The notes: a model not told the origin generated them from the sequence alone. Positions 23,257-32,799 are shown, counted from the stretch's first letter. The stretch: DNA of 36,747 bases from a virus (IMGVR_UViG_3300047157_000058:1-36747), one strand, 5' to 3'. Made by a program: numbers and translations.

Positions 23257-25213
23257 ATTACCAAGTGATTACCAAAACTTTATCGCTCTTAGCAGGTATG
23301 CAAGATGGCTACCTGAAAAGAAACGTAGAGAAACATGGAAGGAAACAGTAGCACGCTACTTTGATTTCATGGAGGTACACCTGAAAGAAAACACTAACCA
23401 AGAGTTAGTACCCAAGACTCGTAAGATTCTTGAAGATGCTGTGCTTAACCTAGAGGTTATGCCTAGTATGAGAGCACTGATGACAGCAGGTCCTGCCTTA
23501 GCTAAGAATCATATTGCAGGTTATAACTGTGCTTACCTTAGTGTTGACCATCCTAAAGCATTTGATGAATGTCTATTCATTCTTATGCACGGTACTGGTG
23601 TTGGCTTTAGTGTAGAGCGACAGCAGATAAACAAACTACCTGAGGTACCTGAGGAGTTAGTAGATGTAGAGGATGTTATTGTTGTACAAGATAGCAAGGA
23701 AGGATGGCAGTCTGCTTTCCGTAAACTGATTACTTACTTGTATGATGGTGAGATGCCTAAATGGGACTTCTCAAAGATAAGACCTAAGGGTTCAAGACTA
23801 GCTACCTTTGGTGGTAGAGCATCAGGACCTGAGCCATTACTAGACTTGTTTAACTTTGCTACCAACCTGTTTAAAGATGCAGTAGGTCGTAAGCTAACTA
23901 GCTATGAGTGTCACCGTATGATGTGTAAGATAGCAGAGGTTGTAGTTGTAGGTGGTGTACGTAGGTCTGCACTTATCTCTTTGTCTAACCTAACTGATGA
24001 ACGCATGCGTAATGCTAAGTCCGGTCAATGGTGGTCTGATACCCCTGAGATGGCACTAAGTAACAACAGTGTATGCTACACAGAGAAGCCTGACATTGGT
24101 ATCTTCATGAAGGAGTGGACTTCTTTATATGAATCTAAGTCAGGTGAGCGTGGTATCTTCAACAGGGAAGCGGCTATCAAACAAGTAGAGTCTATAGGTA
24201 GACGTGACACTGACCACCTGTTTGGTTGTAACCCTTGTAGTGAAATCATTCTTAGGGATGGACAGTTCTGTAACTTGACTGAGGTTGTAGTCAGGGCAGA
24301 AGATAAACAGAAAGACATCATGCGTAAGGTTAGACTAGCCAGTATACTTGGTACCTTCCAAGCTTCACTGACTAACATCAAACGTCTGCGTCCTAAGTGG
24401 GTACACAATACAGAAGAGGAAGCATTACTAGGTGTGTCATTGACTGGCATCATGGACAATGAGTTCATGAATGGTAACAACACAGACAGAGGACACTATG
24501 GTAAGCGTAGCCTACCTGACTTCTTATCAGACTTAAAGAAAGAAACTGTTAAGACTAACGAGCATTGGTCAGAGTTACTAGGTATTCAACAAGCTACTGC
24601 AACTACTGCTATTAAACCTAGTGGTACAGTCAGTCAGCTAGTAGATAGTGCCAGTGGTATACACACTAGACATAGTGATTACTATATCCGTAGAGTTAGA
24701 GCAGATGCTAAGGACCCAATAGCACAGCTAATGGAGGACCAAGGTATACCTGCTGAAGCTGATGTCATGAAACCTAACAGTGTGAAAGTATTCTCCTTCC
24801 CTATGAAAGCTCCTAAGGGTGCAGTAACTAGGAACGAGAGGACTGCTATTGAACAACTAGAGCTATGGCTTATGTATCAAAGATACTACTGTGAGCACAA
24901 GCCTAGTGTAACCATTAGTGTTAGAGAACATGAGTGGATGGATGTAGGTGCGTGGGTATACAAACACTTTGATGAAGTGTCCGGTGTATCTTTCCTACCT
25001 CACTCTGACCACACATATCAGCAAGCACCTTACGAAGAGTGTGATAGAAAGACTCATGATGACCTAGCTTGGAAGATGCCTAAGGAAGTTAACTGGGATT
25101 TGATTAGCGAGTATGAGTTGACCGACCAAACTGTCAGCACTAAAACCCTAGCCTGTACTGGTAGTGTGTGTGAACTTGTTGACTTAGTTGAAGAAGAGAG
25201 GGATATAGAATGA
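23249..25213 (+). CDS. nrdJ: Adenosylcobalamin-dependent ribonucleotide reductase, monomeric class II
   Basis: 654 residues, somewhat shorter than Lactobacillus RTPR (739). Active-site cysteines fit the family: C94 in GYNCAYLS, the radical-bearing C330 in NPCSEI with E332, and C341 in GQFCNL. The C-terminal redox pair C636 and C641 has the C-x4-C spacing of RTPR. GTGVGFS and TAIKPSGTVSQL are phosphate-binding loops. It reduces ribonucleotides to deoxynucleotides without oxygen or a second subunit, but needs B12 from the host or sea. GGACTAGAGG precedes the ATG. It supplies DNA precursors for the replisome encoded upstream. Confidence 0.92.
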   Translation: MNKLPSDYQNFIALSRYARWLPEKKRRETWKETVARYFDFMEVHLKENTNQELVPKTRKILEDAVLNLEVMPSMRALMTAGPALAKNHIAGYNCAYLSVDHPKAFDECLFILMHGTGVGFSVERQQINKLPEVPEELVDVEDVIVVQDSKEGWQSAFRKLITYLYDGEMPKWDFSKIRPKGSRLATFGGRASGPEPLLDLFNFATNLFKDAVGRKLTSYECHRMMCKIAEVVVVGGVRRSALISLSNLTDERMRNAKSGQWWSDTPEMALSNNSVCYTEKPDIGIFMKEWTSLYESKSGERGIFNREAAIKQVESIGRRDTDHLFGCNPCSEIILRDGQFCNLTEVVVRAEDKQKDIMRKVRLASILGTFQASLTNIKRLRPKWVHNTEEEALLGVSLTGIMDNEFMNGNNTDRGHYGKRSLPDFLSDLKKETVKTNEHWSELLGIQQATATTAIKPSGTVSQLVDSASGIHTRHSDYYIRRVRADAKDPIAQLMEDQGIPAEADVMKPNSVKVFSFPMKAPKGAVTRNERTAIEQLELWLMYQRYYCEHKPSVTISVREHEWMDVGAWVYKHFDEVSGVSFLPHSDHTYQQAPYEECDRKTHDDLAWKMPKEVNWDLISEYELTDQTVSTKTLACTGSVCELVDLVEEERDIE

Positions 25214-25272
25214 TAGAAACAGCCTTACTTATTTTAGCTTTGCAACTTTTAATAATTAAATTGGGAGAATAA
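25210..25272 (+). CDS. 20-residue hydrophobic mini-protein
   Basis: MIETALLILALQLLIIKLGE, essentially one membrane helix. It overlaps the reductase stop (ATGA), so translation coupling is likely, and it ends one base before the next start. First of three tiny membrane proteins in a row. Function unknown. Confidence 0.45.
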   Translation: MIETALLILALQLLIIKLGE

Positions 25273-25273
25273 T

Positions 25274-25408
25274 ATGTGGTATAATAAAGGAGTAACACCA
25301 AAGAAACTATTTAACTTAGCAATGCTAGGGGTAGGTAGTGTATCAGCAGTGTCGTTGATATATGTTGTTATGTTTCTAGATGCTCTTCGTAAAGGGTGGC
25401 TAGTATAA
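25274..25408 (+). CDS. 44-residue single-span membrane protein
   Basis: A basic N-terminus (MWYNKGVTPKKLFNLAMLGV) is followed by a hydrophobic segment (about residues 15-35) and a basic tail (RKGWLV). GGGAGAATAAT precedes the ATG. It could insert in the host membrane early in infection. No family recognised. Confidence 0.55.
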   Translation: MWYNKGVTPKKLFNLAMLGVGSVSAVSLIYVVMFLDALRKGWLV

Positions 25409-25431
25409 TGTTAAACTTAAAAGGAGTAGTT

Positions 25432-25542
25432 ATGAAAGATATGATTAACCAAGTTCTTGAGAACAAATCGCTTACTGTGTTTCTAGGTGTAGTGATTGTT
25501 GCATTGGTATTCGGATGGCTAGGTGCCCCTGCCGGTGCATAG
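25432..25542 (+). CDS. 36-residue single-span membrane protein
   Basis: Start at 25432 chosen for the strong AAAAGGAG seven bases upstream. An in-frame ATG at 25408 overlaps the previous stop but lacks that site. MKDMINQVLENKSLTVFLGV is followed by a hydrophobic run and ends GWLGAPAGA. Third of the mini membrane proteins. Function unknown. Confidence 0.55.
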   Translation: MKDMINQVLENKSLTVFLGVVIVALVFGWLGAPAGA

Positions 25543-25552
25543 AATGTTTAAC

Positions 25553-25582
25553 AGGGGTCTTGTTCAAATGGACAGGACCTCT
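25553..25582 (+). terminator. Long hairpin after the mini membrane genes
   Basis: AGGGGTC pairs with GACCTCT (one G-U), an inner TGTTC pairs with GGACA after a single T/G mismatch, and the loop is AAAT. Only CTTTACTC follows, so termination is probably partial. It could also be an RNA processing site between the reductase block and the last gene. Confidence 0.5.
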
Positions 25583-25610
25583 TTACTCTACTTAAAACTA
25601 AGGAAACATT

Positions 25611-26018
25611 ATGCCCTTAAACGACAGCAAAGACATAAAAGAATTAAAGAAGTTTGACATTGACTTGTCATTCGGACAGCAGTGGGAGCAATACATTGAT
25701 GATATGTTCTCCGGTGCTAAGACTTGTGAAGTAAAAACAGAACGTGACAGATGGGCACAGACAGGGAACATCTGCATAGAGAGCCAAAGCTATGGCAAAC
25801 CCAGTGGAATAGAAGCAACTGAAGCTGACCTATGGGTACACAACTTAACTCTTGATAACGAGCTAATTTGTAGCCTTGTGTTCCCTGTTGATAAGCTAAA
25901 GGAAATCCTTCCTCAGCTTCCTAAGAAAAGTGTAATGGGTGGTGACAATAATGCAAGTAAGTTACAGCTAGTATCGTTAGTTAAACTTATGACCTTGCTT
26001 ACTTCTCAGAACCACTAA
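25611..26018 (+). CDS. Possible PD-(D/E)XK-type nuclease of marine phages
   Basis: 135 residues. FDIDLSFGQQWEQYIDDMFS is followed by CEVKTERDRWAQTGNICIES and a helix/strand GIEATEADLWVHNL. The E-V-K after an acidic helix and the conserved TGNI-x-IE strand fit a small PD-(D/E)XK fold, and proteins of this pattern are common at the ends of replication modules in marine podoviruses from memory. AAGGAAA precedes the ATG. The last 20 bases overlap the opposite-strand 489-residue gene. Nuclease activity is inference. Confidence 0.65.
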   Translation: MPLNDSKDIKELKKFDIDLSFGQQWEQYIDDMFSGAKTCEVKTERDRWAQTGNICIESQSYGKPSGIEATEADLWVHNLTLDNELICSLVFPVDKLKEILPQLPKKSVMGGDNNASKLQLVSLVKLMTLLTSQNH

Positions 26019-27468
26019 GCATACCTTCTGCCATTGGGGTAAAGATACTTGCTCCAATGCCCATCTTTGAAACATACGTAACCCATTCATCAAGAGTTAA
26101 ACTATCAGGCTTTAACTCTGCTATCTCTTTAGCTAATGCAGTTTGATTAGCATTCATTCCTCCCATACCGGCAGGCATAGCAGGTGCATCACCTGTCCTC
26201 ATTGACTCCATTACATTAAACTCATCAAACAAACCTGCTCGTTCTTTACTACGTAGCTTCATTAGTTTTTCGTATGTTTTTTGTTCTTTAGTTTTTGGTA
26301 TTCCTTTTTTAGATTTAAGGAAATTTTTTATTAAGGGAAGGCTTACGCTAAGACCGTCTTTTCCTGCAGGCATTCTAAAGCTAAACAAATCTTGAACGTC
26401 ACTCATAAACTGTATAGCTGTACCATCAGGAAGAACAGCAGTCTGTAAGTTAACACCGCCTAGTTCTTTAACAGATGTTGTAAAGCTTTCACCATACCAT
26501 AAAGCACCATTTTTAATTTCAAAACTAGGAGGGTCTTTTAATTCTTTGGTTAAATACTCTTGCATCTGTTCAACACTATCAAACTCACTGCCTTTTTTCT
26601 TTAAAGCGTTTCTAACTTGAGTTTCAACTTTAGCGTTTCTATTTATTTCGCTTGATAAATTACCAGCAGCATCACTTGATTTTGTTTTCTTTGCAAACAT
26701 AATAGCATTATCTACTCCTAAGTCAGCACCCCAAGCATTATCTATTCTATTAAAAGCAGTTTCCATTATGCCATCTATATTAGGAACCCTTTCTGTTTCC
26801 CAGTATTTAACATATTGTAAATCATTAAAATTTTCTTTAGTTAAAGGAGCAACACTAACATAGTTCTCATCTAAAAACTTTTGTGTAAGAATGTTAGAAG
26901 GAGTTCCTTGCATTTCATTCTGTAAAAACTGATAAGAAAACTGTCCTTGTATTTCAGAGCCTGTTTCTCTAAGAGTTGCTTCTTCTTCTTTAGTTAGTTT
27001 TTTAACATTAGAAAGTCGTTGCTCAAAAGAACGAATAGCTTCTTCATCTCCTCTTTTCTCTGCAGCAGTTAAACCTTTTTTTAATGCACTCCTTTGTGCT
27101 TTTCTATTTACAAGGTCTTGACCTACAGGTCCCTCTAAAAAATCTATATTCTTTTTAGCTACCTTTTGTGTCCTTCTTGATATGCCTGTTTGCTCTCTAA
27201 GTTTTCTTGTAAAAGGATTAAGCTGTTCCATTACCATGTCATTGGCAGTAGTTAAGCCACCTTTTATAACAGACTTAGCTCTTTTAATAGGACCTTCATA
27301 AAAACCGGGAAGGTTATTAACAGCGTTTGCACCTACGGACCTAGATAAAGGTATGCCCATTTCTGTATTAGAAGCTTTAAATAAACCCTCTCCTACTTTA
27401 ACTTTGGCTTGATTAAATAAACCTGTAATGTAAGGTTTAAGTGCGTTACTAAAAGCTCCAGCACCCAT
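25999..27468 (-). CDS. Probable minor virion protein at the end of the leftward operon
   Basis: 489 residues, not recognised. Starts MGAGAFSNALKPYITGLFNQ and is rich in charged helices (about 85-180, KKGLTAAEKRGDEEAIRSFE). Mixed alpha/beta regions lie near 290-370, and a C-terminal helical segment (DSLTLDEWVTYVSKMGIGAS) leads into a hydrophobic turn and ends LSGSEK. It is the last gene after four internal-virion-type genes, at the usual position for an ejection protein or minor head protein. Two bases separate it from the 117-residue gene. Stop codons converge with the replication unit. Confidence 0.65.
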   Translation of the reverse strand: MGAGAFSNALKPYITGLFNQAKVKVGEGLFKASNTEMGIPLSRSVGANAVNNLPGFYEGPIKRAKSVIKGGLTTANDMVMEQLNPFTRKLREQTGISRRTQKVAKKNIDFLEGPVGQDLVNRKAQRSALKKGLTAAEKRGDEEAIRSFEQRLSNVKKLTKEEEATLRETGSEIQGQFSYQFLQNEMQGTPSNILTQKFLDENYVSVAPLTKENFNDLQYVKYWETERVPNIDGIMETAFNRIDNAWGADLGVDNAIMFAKKTKSSDAAGNLSSEINRNAKVETQVRNALKKKGSEFDSVEQMQEYLTKELKDPPSFEIKNGALWYGESFTTSVKELGGVNLQTAVLPDGTAIQFMSDVQDLFSFRMPAGKDGLSVSLPLIKNFLKSKKGIPKTKEQKTYEKLMKLRSKERAGLFDEFNVMESMRTGDAPAMPAGMGGMNANQTALAKEIAELKPDSLTLDEWVTYVSKMGIGASIFTPMAEGMLSGSEK

Positions 27469-27470
27469 GA

Positions 27471-27824
27471 TTAAAAGTTTACTGAAGCGTTTAAGTCTAA
27501 AGGACCAAGCATGCCTGAGCTTGGTGACATTTCTTGAGGTCCTGTTACTGAGATTTCAGGAGAAGGAGAAATGTTTTCTACATCTTTTAATCCGTAATAG
27601 GTTTCTAAGAAATCTTCTCTTTCTTCAGGAGCTATGTCATACAACACCTGCTTCATTTCTGACTCATCTAAGCTACGCAATTGCTCTATAACTTTTCTTT
27701 CGTTATTGCCTGTGCCACTAAGATTCTGTAAGTATTCATCTCTTTTTTCTGGATTACCTATGTCATCAAAGATGTCACTTGGTCCCCAAGAAAAATCATT
27801 GTTATTGCTAAACATTCCTGCCAT
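27471..27824 (-). CDS. Hypothetical acidic virion-region protein
   Basis: 117 residues. The start (MAGMFSNNNDFSWGPSDIFD) is Asn/Asp/Ser-rich. The centre is helical with charged pairs (EREDFLETYYGLKDVENISP), and the C-terminus is Pro/Ser-rich (ISVTGPQEMSPSSGMLGPLD). Not recognised. It lies between two large structural-type genes with 12 and 2 base gaps. Confidence 0.6.
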   Translation of the reverse strand: MAGMFSNNNDFSWGPSDIFDDIGNPEKRDEYLQNLSGTGNNERKVIEQLRSLDESEMKQVLYDIAPEEREDFLETYYGLKDVENISPSPEISVTGPQEMSPSSGMLGPLDLNASVNF

Positions 27825-27836
27825 TTTATTTTCCCT

Positions 27837-30668
27837 TTAATATAACCAGTTAGCCATTAACCTACCAACAATAGGTACGTTTTGCCACATATCTTTACCT
27901 GCTTCTTTCATGTCTGAATCCCAACGCCTACCTCTTGCTAAATTATTAGCTATTTGTCCTGCTTCTAAAACTCCTTTAGCTACAGGGTCTAAAGGTGGGA
28001 CAGGTATTGCTGTTGCCCACTCATATATTTCACCACCCCTAGCCATTTGGTCTACATCATACTTACTTAGGAAACCTGTGGACCTGTAAAAATTTGCCCA
28101 CCATGTATCTTCAGCTTTAGTATCTTTGTTGAGAACCATGTCAATAATTTTATCTGCACCTGCGTTTGCTACAGTATAAAAACCCATAAGTTTAACTAAG
28201 TTTTTAATTCCTCCTGCTACGTTTCCTCTTGCTATTTCTTTTAAAGCGTCTTGTCTAATAACATTAACGTGCTTCATAGCAAAAGATTGTAACATATACA
28301 TCATACGACCATTAGGATTATTAAGATAACCTCTAGGCATTTCAGATAAAGTTACTGGCTGTATTTTACTTAACTTCATAAAGGCTATGTCTTTCATTAA
28401 AGGTGTAGGCTTATCTATTGTTCCTTTATTAAAAGCTTTAAAATCATCTACTGCTTTAGCAGCATCTTCTGCACCTAAAATAGATGACCACTCATCTAAA
28501 AACTTTGCAGTTCCTTTAGGAGATTTAACTTGTTGACCTGCTTTGTATATACTTGAGTTAACTAGAGCACCCTTACCTAAAGCATCAACAGAACGAAAGC
28601 CTGAGTATTTAAACACAGCATCTACACCACGTTTAGTTGCAGTATCAGAAGCAAATTCTTCAGCCACGTTATCTAACAATCCCATTTCTTTAGGAGTCAA
28701 CATCTTACCTCTATTTAAAGTAGACACTACTCCTTTAACAGTGTTCTTTATTCCATTAACATAAGCAGCAGCAGCTAAGTCACCAAACTGTCTAATAGCA
28801 TTTGATGGATGACCAAGCAATGTCATATATCCTAAGTCTTTAGCCTTTCTTAAATGCTCATTCATTTGTTTAGGTCCATTAATAAACCTAGCAGTTAGGT
28901 ATTCCTTTAATGAATCAACATCATTGCCACTAATCTTACCTGCTTTTAATTCTTTAGCTATGTAATTAGAAATAGTTTTATCTATATCACCATCAACATC
29001 TATATTCTTTGTACCAAATACTTTATACCTCTGTACTTCTTCCATAGATTCTTTAATGTATCTATGAGTAGCTTGCCATGGTTGTTGATATGCGTTTAAT
29101 TGTTTAGCAGTTAGTTTTTCTTTTTGCCTAGGTTTAGCAGAACCTGCTTGTTGAGTGTTTTTAGTTTTTGTTCCCTTTAAGTATTTAGATATAGCTTTTT
29201 CTAAAGTTGCTTCACTAGCTTCTTTAGGGTCATTTATCTTATAAGTTTCTTTTAGTATTTTATTAATTGCTGAAACTTCATTTGCCTTTGCTCCTGCATA
29301 CCATCTTTTATTACTTACAATTTTACGAGGAGAGTAACCAGTAATTTTCAACAGTTCAGTATTTCCAGCTGCTACACGTTGAGCATGTATATCATCCATA
29401 GCTCTACGATAAAGTTTAAAATCATTAACTAAAGAAGTTCCTTGTTTTCCTGAACCACCTAAGAAATTAAGTATATCATCAACATCTTTTTGTGAGTTAG
29501 CATTAGACATATCAAGCCATAGCTTATCCTTCTGTGTTTTAGTAAGTGCGTTAGTTCTAAAAGCTCTTCTTAAAAAGGGGTCAACCATGGTTGCGTAAGT
29601 ATGACTATCTTCAAACAAAGTTCTTTCAACTTGTTTTAACTTACCATAGGTTCTAGGAGATATTCTTTTTATACCCTCTGATATAGGCTCAATAATATAA
29701 TCAAGACCTTTTGTAACTACGTTTTGTCCTCCTTTTTTTACAACTAATTCACGAGATGTTTTTTCTAAGGCATCAATTGCAATGTCCCTATTTACAGGTG
29801 ATTTAATTTTATTTATTTTAAAGGTATCATTTAAAACTTTTAAATCTAATCCTAAGTTAGTTGCTGCTTGCTCATATAAATCAATTGGAAGTTGATATTT
29901 AGTTGTACTTTGTGCAGCAAGCCTGTTCATTTCGTTTGTTATAGCAGCAGTAAGTTGTTTTGATTTACTTTTATTATAAAGCTTTACTCCTCCTTGGAAC
30001 ACAGTACCGATTGTTCCTCCAAAAGCTGTACCAATAGCAGTATTTATAGGGTCTATTTCACCTGTATTACTAAGGTCATATATTGTTGCTTCTACTCCAC
30101 CGTAAGCAGCCAGTGTTGGTATTTTTGTCATAGATACAGCAAGTAAAGGGTCAGCTACCATACCAGTAAAGTTAGCAACTTTATATTCAGCAGAATTTAT
30201 ATCAGGGTTATATCTTTCTATTCGTCTGTCTACAGAAGTTTTCTTTATGTCTTTAACTCTTTGCTCTAAAGGCATTGAATCCCATTCGTCAGGAGTAACA
30301 TCTAATTGCTCTAACGTAGTTTCCCAATTAGCATCAATAGGTTCTCCTGTTATCCACCGTTTTGTAGCGTTTAATAACAAACCCGGAATACTAAAATCCA
30401 TCAATCCTTGTTTGGCTGTTATATTTAATTTATCATAAGACTCTAAATCTTCAGAGCTAAGATTTCCTTTTAAATATCTTTCACCTGCAACAAACATGTT
30501 ATCTAAGTTTCCTATAGATAAACCACCTAAAGTATTTTGAATCCAACTACCGCTTTCAGTATTAGCTATTTCTTGGTCAACTAATAATTGTTCTTCAGGT
30601 ATTATTCCAGAATCTGTAGAGTTAACAATTGGAAAATCTCCAACGTCAAAAATTATTTTCTCTGCCAT
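27837..30668 (-). CDS. Large internal virion / DNA-ejection protein
   Basis: 943 residues, the longest intact gene here. It begins MAEKIIFDVGDFPIVNSTDS. Residues about 165-240 contain hydrophobic, Gly-rich stretches (VADPLLAVSMTKIPTLAAYG, INTAIGTAFGGTIGTVFQGG) like the membrane-active parts of ejection proteins. The middle is long and helical, with basic loops (AGSAKPRQKEKLTAKQLNAY). The position among structural genes and the size fit the core proteins (gp15/gp16 class) of T7-like phages, which leave the capsid and form a channel for DNA. No transglycosylase motif could be identified. Confidence 0.7.
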   Translation of the reverse strand: MAEKIIFDVGDFPIVNSTDSGIIPEEQLLVDQEIANTESGSWIQNTLGGLSIGNLDNMFVAGERYLKGNLSSEDLESYDKLNITAKQGLMDFSIPGLLLNATKRWITGEPIDANWETTLEQLDVTPDEWDSMPLEQRVKDIKKTSVDRRIERYNPDINSAEYKVANFTGMVADPLLAVSMTKIPTLAAYGGVEATIYDLSNTGEIDPINTAIGTAFGGTIGTVFQGGVKLYNKSKSKQLTAAITNEMNRLAAQSTTKYQLPIDLYEQAATNLGLDLKVLNDTFKINKIKSPVNRDIAIDALEKTSRELVVKKGGQNVVTKGLDYIIEPISEGIKRISPRTYGKLKQVERTLFEDSHTYATMVDPFLRRAFRTNALTKTQKDKLWLDMSNANSQKDVDDILNFLGGSGKQGTSLVNDFKLYRRAMDDIHAQRVAAGNTELLKITGYSPRKIVSNKRWYAGAKANEVSAINKILKETYKINDPKEASEATLEKAISKYLKGTKTKNTQQAGSAKPRQKEKLTAKQLNAYQQPWQATHRYIKESMEEVQRYKVFGTKNIDVDGDIDKTISNYIAKELKAGKISGNDVDSLKEYLTARFINGPKQMNEHLRKAKDLGYMTLLGHPSNAIRQFGDLAAAAYVNGIKNTVKGVVSTLNRGKMLTPKEMGLLDNVAEEFASDTATKRGVDAVFKYSGFRSVDALGKGALVNSSIYKAGQQVKSPKGTAKFLDEWSSILGAEDAAKAVDDFKAFNKGTIDKPTPLMKDIAFMKLSKIQPVTLSEMPRGYLNNPNGRMMYMLQSFAMKHVNVIRQDALKEIARGNVAGGIKNLVKLMGFYTVANAGADKIIDMVLNKDTKAEDTWWANFYRSTGFLSKYDVDQMARGGEIYEWATAIPVPPLDPVAKGVLEAGQIANNLARGRRWDSDMKEAGKDMWQNVPIVGRLMANWLY

Positions 30669-30669
30669 A

Positions 30670-31824
30670 TTAATTAAATAATGAGTTTATCTTTGAAGGG
30701 TCTGCTCTTAGCTCATTTAGTTTTGCCACCGTAAGAGCTCCCGGACCTCGGCTAGTTTGTATAATAGTTACACCCGGTATAATCAAATCGTAATCAAGAT
30801 AGGTTTTAAATGTTTCTTTTGTTAAAGAGTTTCCTTTCCTACCAAAAGCAGTATCTAAATATTCTGTAAATTTAGAAGCGTCCCATTTGTAATCATCTCC
30901 CGGCATTATTTTCCAAGCCTTTGTATTAGGATTATAAACTTCAGGAACATTCAATACTTTCTCATAATAAGGACTTGCTTCTTGAGGAGATATTTCTCCT
31001 TGAGCAGTTGATAATGTATTATCATATGTTGTTATAGCACTTCCAATACCTTTAGCTAGAATAGCTCTATCTTCATTGCCTAACCCGGAAGGTGGATTAG
31101 TTAAGAAATAAGATGCAACATAATCTTTACCAGCAGCTCCTTCTAATACTGGTTTATAAGTAGCTGTTAGTAGCCTTTGTTCTTCTGCTGCAGCAGCTTT
31201 TCTTTCTCTTTCTTCTTGGCTATTAATTTGTAATTCAATACCTTGTGTAGAAACAATGTTACTTCTTAAATTTTTATATTCAGGTATGTCAGTATAACCA
31301 GCATCTTCAAGTTTATCAGCAACAGCAAGCATGTCTGCTGAAGTTGTTCGAGGCATTCCTCTAACTAACTCTGCACCTTCTTTAATTCTTTGTGCTTTAT
31401 CAAAAGCTATCTGTTCATTAACAGTTAATTCTTTTTCTTTAGGCTCTAACTGAGATTTAATTAAATCATTTTGTAAATTAGCAGAAGTAATGTCTTGACT
31501 TCTATCCATAAAAGCCATGCCTTCATCATAGAAACCACCTTGCCACATAGCTGATGACATTTCTTGTAAACTTGCAGGGTCCATAGGGTCAAAGTTAGGA
31601 ACGCTATCAATAACTGCTTGATAGTTTGCTTGCTGTACTTGTGCAGGAGTTTGTCCTCCAAACAGCTGACCACCTTGATAGCCTAACTCACCGCCAAGAC
31701 CGCCCATGGCTTGAGTAATTGCTGCCCATCCTGTAAGTCCACCAGTCTGAGATAACTGTTGCCTTTGTATAGCTTCGTTATCTACTGCTTGTTGGTATTT
31801 ATTTCCAAATAATCCTGTTGCCAT
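30670..31824 (-). CDS. Probable internal virion protein
   Basis: 384 residues with AAGGA upstream (TTAAGGAACAATTATG). The start MATGLFGNKYQQAVDNEAIQ and a Gly/Gln-rich section (GGLGGELGYQGGQLFGGQTP) are typical of internal core or ejection proteins of podoviruses, followed by a helical charged region (about 115-220) and a compact C-terminus (VTIIQTSRGPGALTVAKLNE). The next gene starts 2 bases beyond its stop, so this and the 943-residue product are made together. Confidence 0.65.
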   Translation of the reverse strand: MATGLFGNKYQQAVDNEAIQRQQLSQTGGLTGWAAITQAMGGLGGELGYQGGQLFGGQTPAQVQQANYQAVIDSVPNFDPMDPASLQEMSSAMWQGGFYDEGMAFMDRSQDITSANLQNDLIKSQLEPKEKELTVNEQIAFDKAQRIKEGAELVRGMPRTTSADMLAVADKLEDAGYTDIPEYKNLRSNIVSTQGIELQINSQEERERKAAAAEEQRLLTATYKPVLEGAAGKDYVASYFLTNPPSGLGNEDRAILAKGIGSAITTYDNTLSTAQGEISPQEASPYYEKVLNVPEVYNPNTKAWKIMPGDDYKWDASKFTEYLDTAFGRKGNSLTKETFKTYLDYDLIIPGVTIIQTSRGPGALTVAKLNELRADPSKINSLFN

Positions 31825-31843
31825 AATTGTTCCTTAATAGTTT

Positions 31844-32790
31844 CTATTGGTTTAGATAGTTGAAGTAATCGCCTGAGAATAATAATTTTGCTGCTCCGTC
31901 TGATAAAGGAAAACCATAGTTATATCCAGCACCTGAGCTCTTTTCTGTTGGTCTGTAGTGTGGTATTCTGTCTTGGTATGGTTGCCCCATTCCCTCGTAA
32001 GGGTTGGAGCTTACTACTTTCCCATTCCAAACATTCCATAATCATTTCTTACATTATAATTAGGTACAGCACCTTGCATAGTAGGAACATCTCCTTGTGC
32101 ACCATACTGTTGATTACCAAAATTTCTTGCAGCGTTATAAGCAAATAAAGAATTAGCACCTGCCTTGTTAGTAACAGCACCGCTAATCATATTAGCTCTG
32201 TTCCAAGCATTAGCTCCTCTTAACTTAGCTAGGTTCATTGACATTGAACCATACTGTCCCGGCATGCTTCCTATTTGCATAGCTTGCATAAGGTCCTGCA
32301 TTTCTCTTTGCCTCATAGCATCTTGTGTTTGTTGTGCAGTAGCATAAGAGTTTGCAAGTAAGCCTGCTCTTTCTTGTCCTTGAGCTTGCTCTAAAGCTTC
32401 TAATTGTCCAGCACCACCTGTAGTATTTAATCTACCTTGCTGTAATAATCTAGCTTCTGTAGATAAAAACTGTTTTTCTTGTTGTGGTTGTAACAAACCT
32501 AGTTGTTGATTGTATAATGACTGCTGTAATTCAAGAGGATTTAAGTTTTGTATCTGTTCACCAGTTGCTGAACTTCTGTCCATATACTGATTCATACGAG
32601 CTTGCCAATCGTTGTTTAAGTATTCACCTGTTTCTGGGTCATAACCTCCAAACATACCTGTATATTGTTGTGGTAGGCTTTGCTGATAAGCCATATTAGC
32701 TTGGTCTGTAGCTGCTCCTACTGCTTTCTTTGCTTGCTTATTGGCATATAGACCACCTATAATACTAGCTGCTGCGTTTAACCATCCCAT
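31844..32790 (-). CDS. Internal virion protein (gp14/gp7-like), probably one frameshift near its end
   Basis: The intact frame 32014-32790 encodes 258 residues: MGWLNAAASIIGGLYANKQA, a Gly/Ala hydrophobic segment, then a Gln/Met-rich helical body (QQEKQFLSTEARLLQQGRLN, MQDLMQAMQIGSMPGQYGSM), the composition of small ejection proteins such as T7 gp14 or P22 gp7. It stops at GMFGMGK. In the next frame coding continues as VVSSNPYEGMGQPYQDRIPH to a stop at 31844 ending FNYLNQ. The span is 947 bases, one short of a multiple of three, so restoring one base, for example in the GGG at about 32015, gives 315 residues. A separate 48-residue gene starting at 31990 is possible but has a poorly placed ribosome site. 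Confidence 0.65.
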
Positions 32791-32799
32791 CTTATTCTC

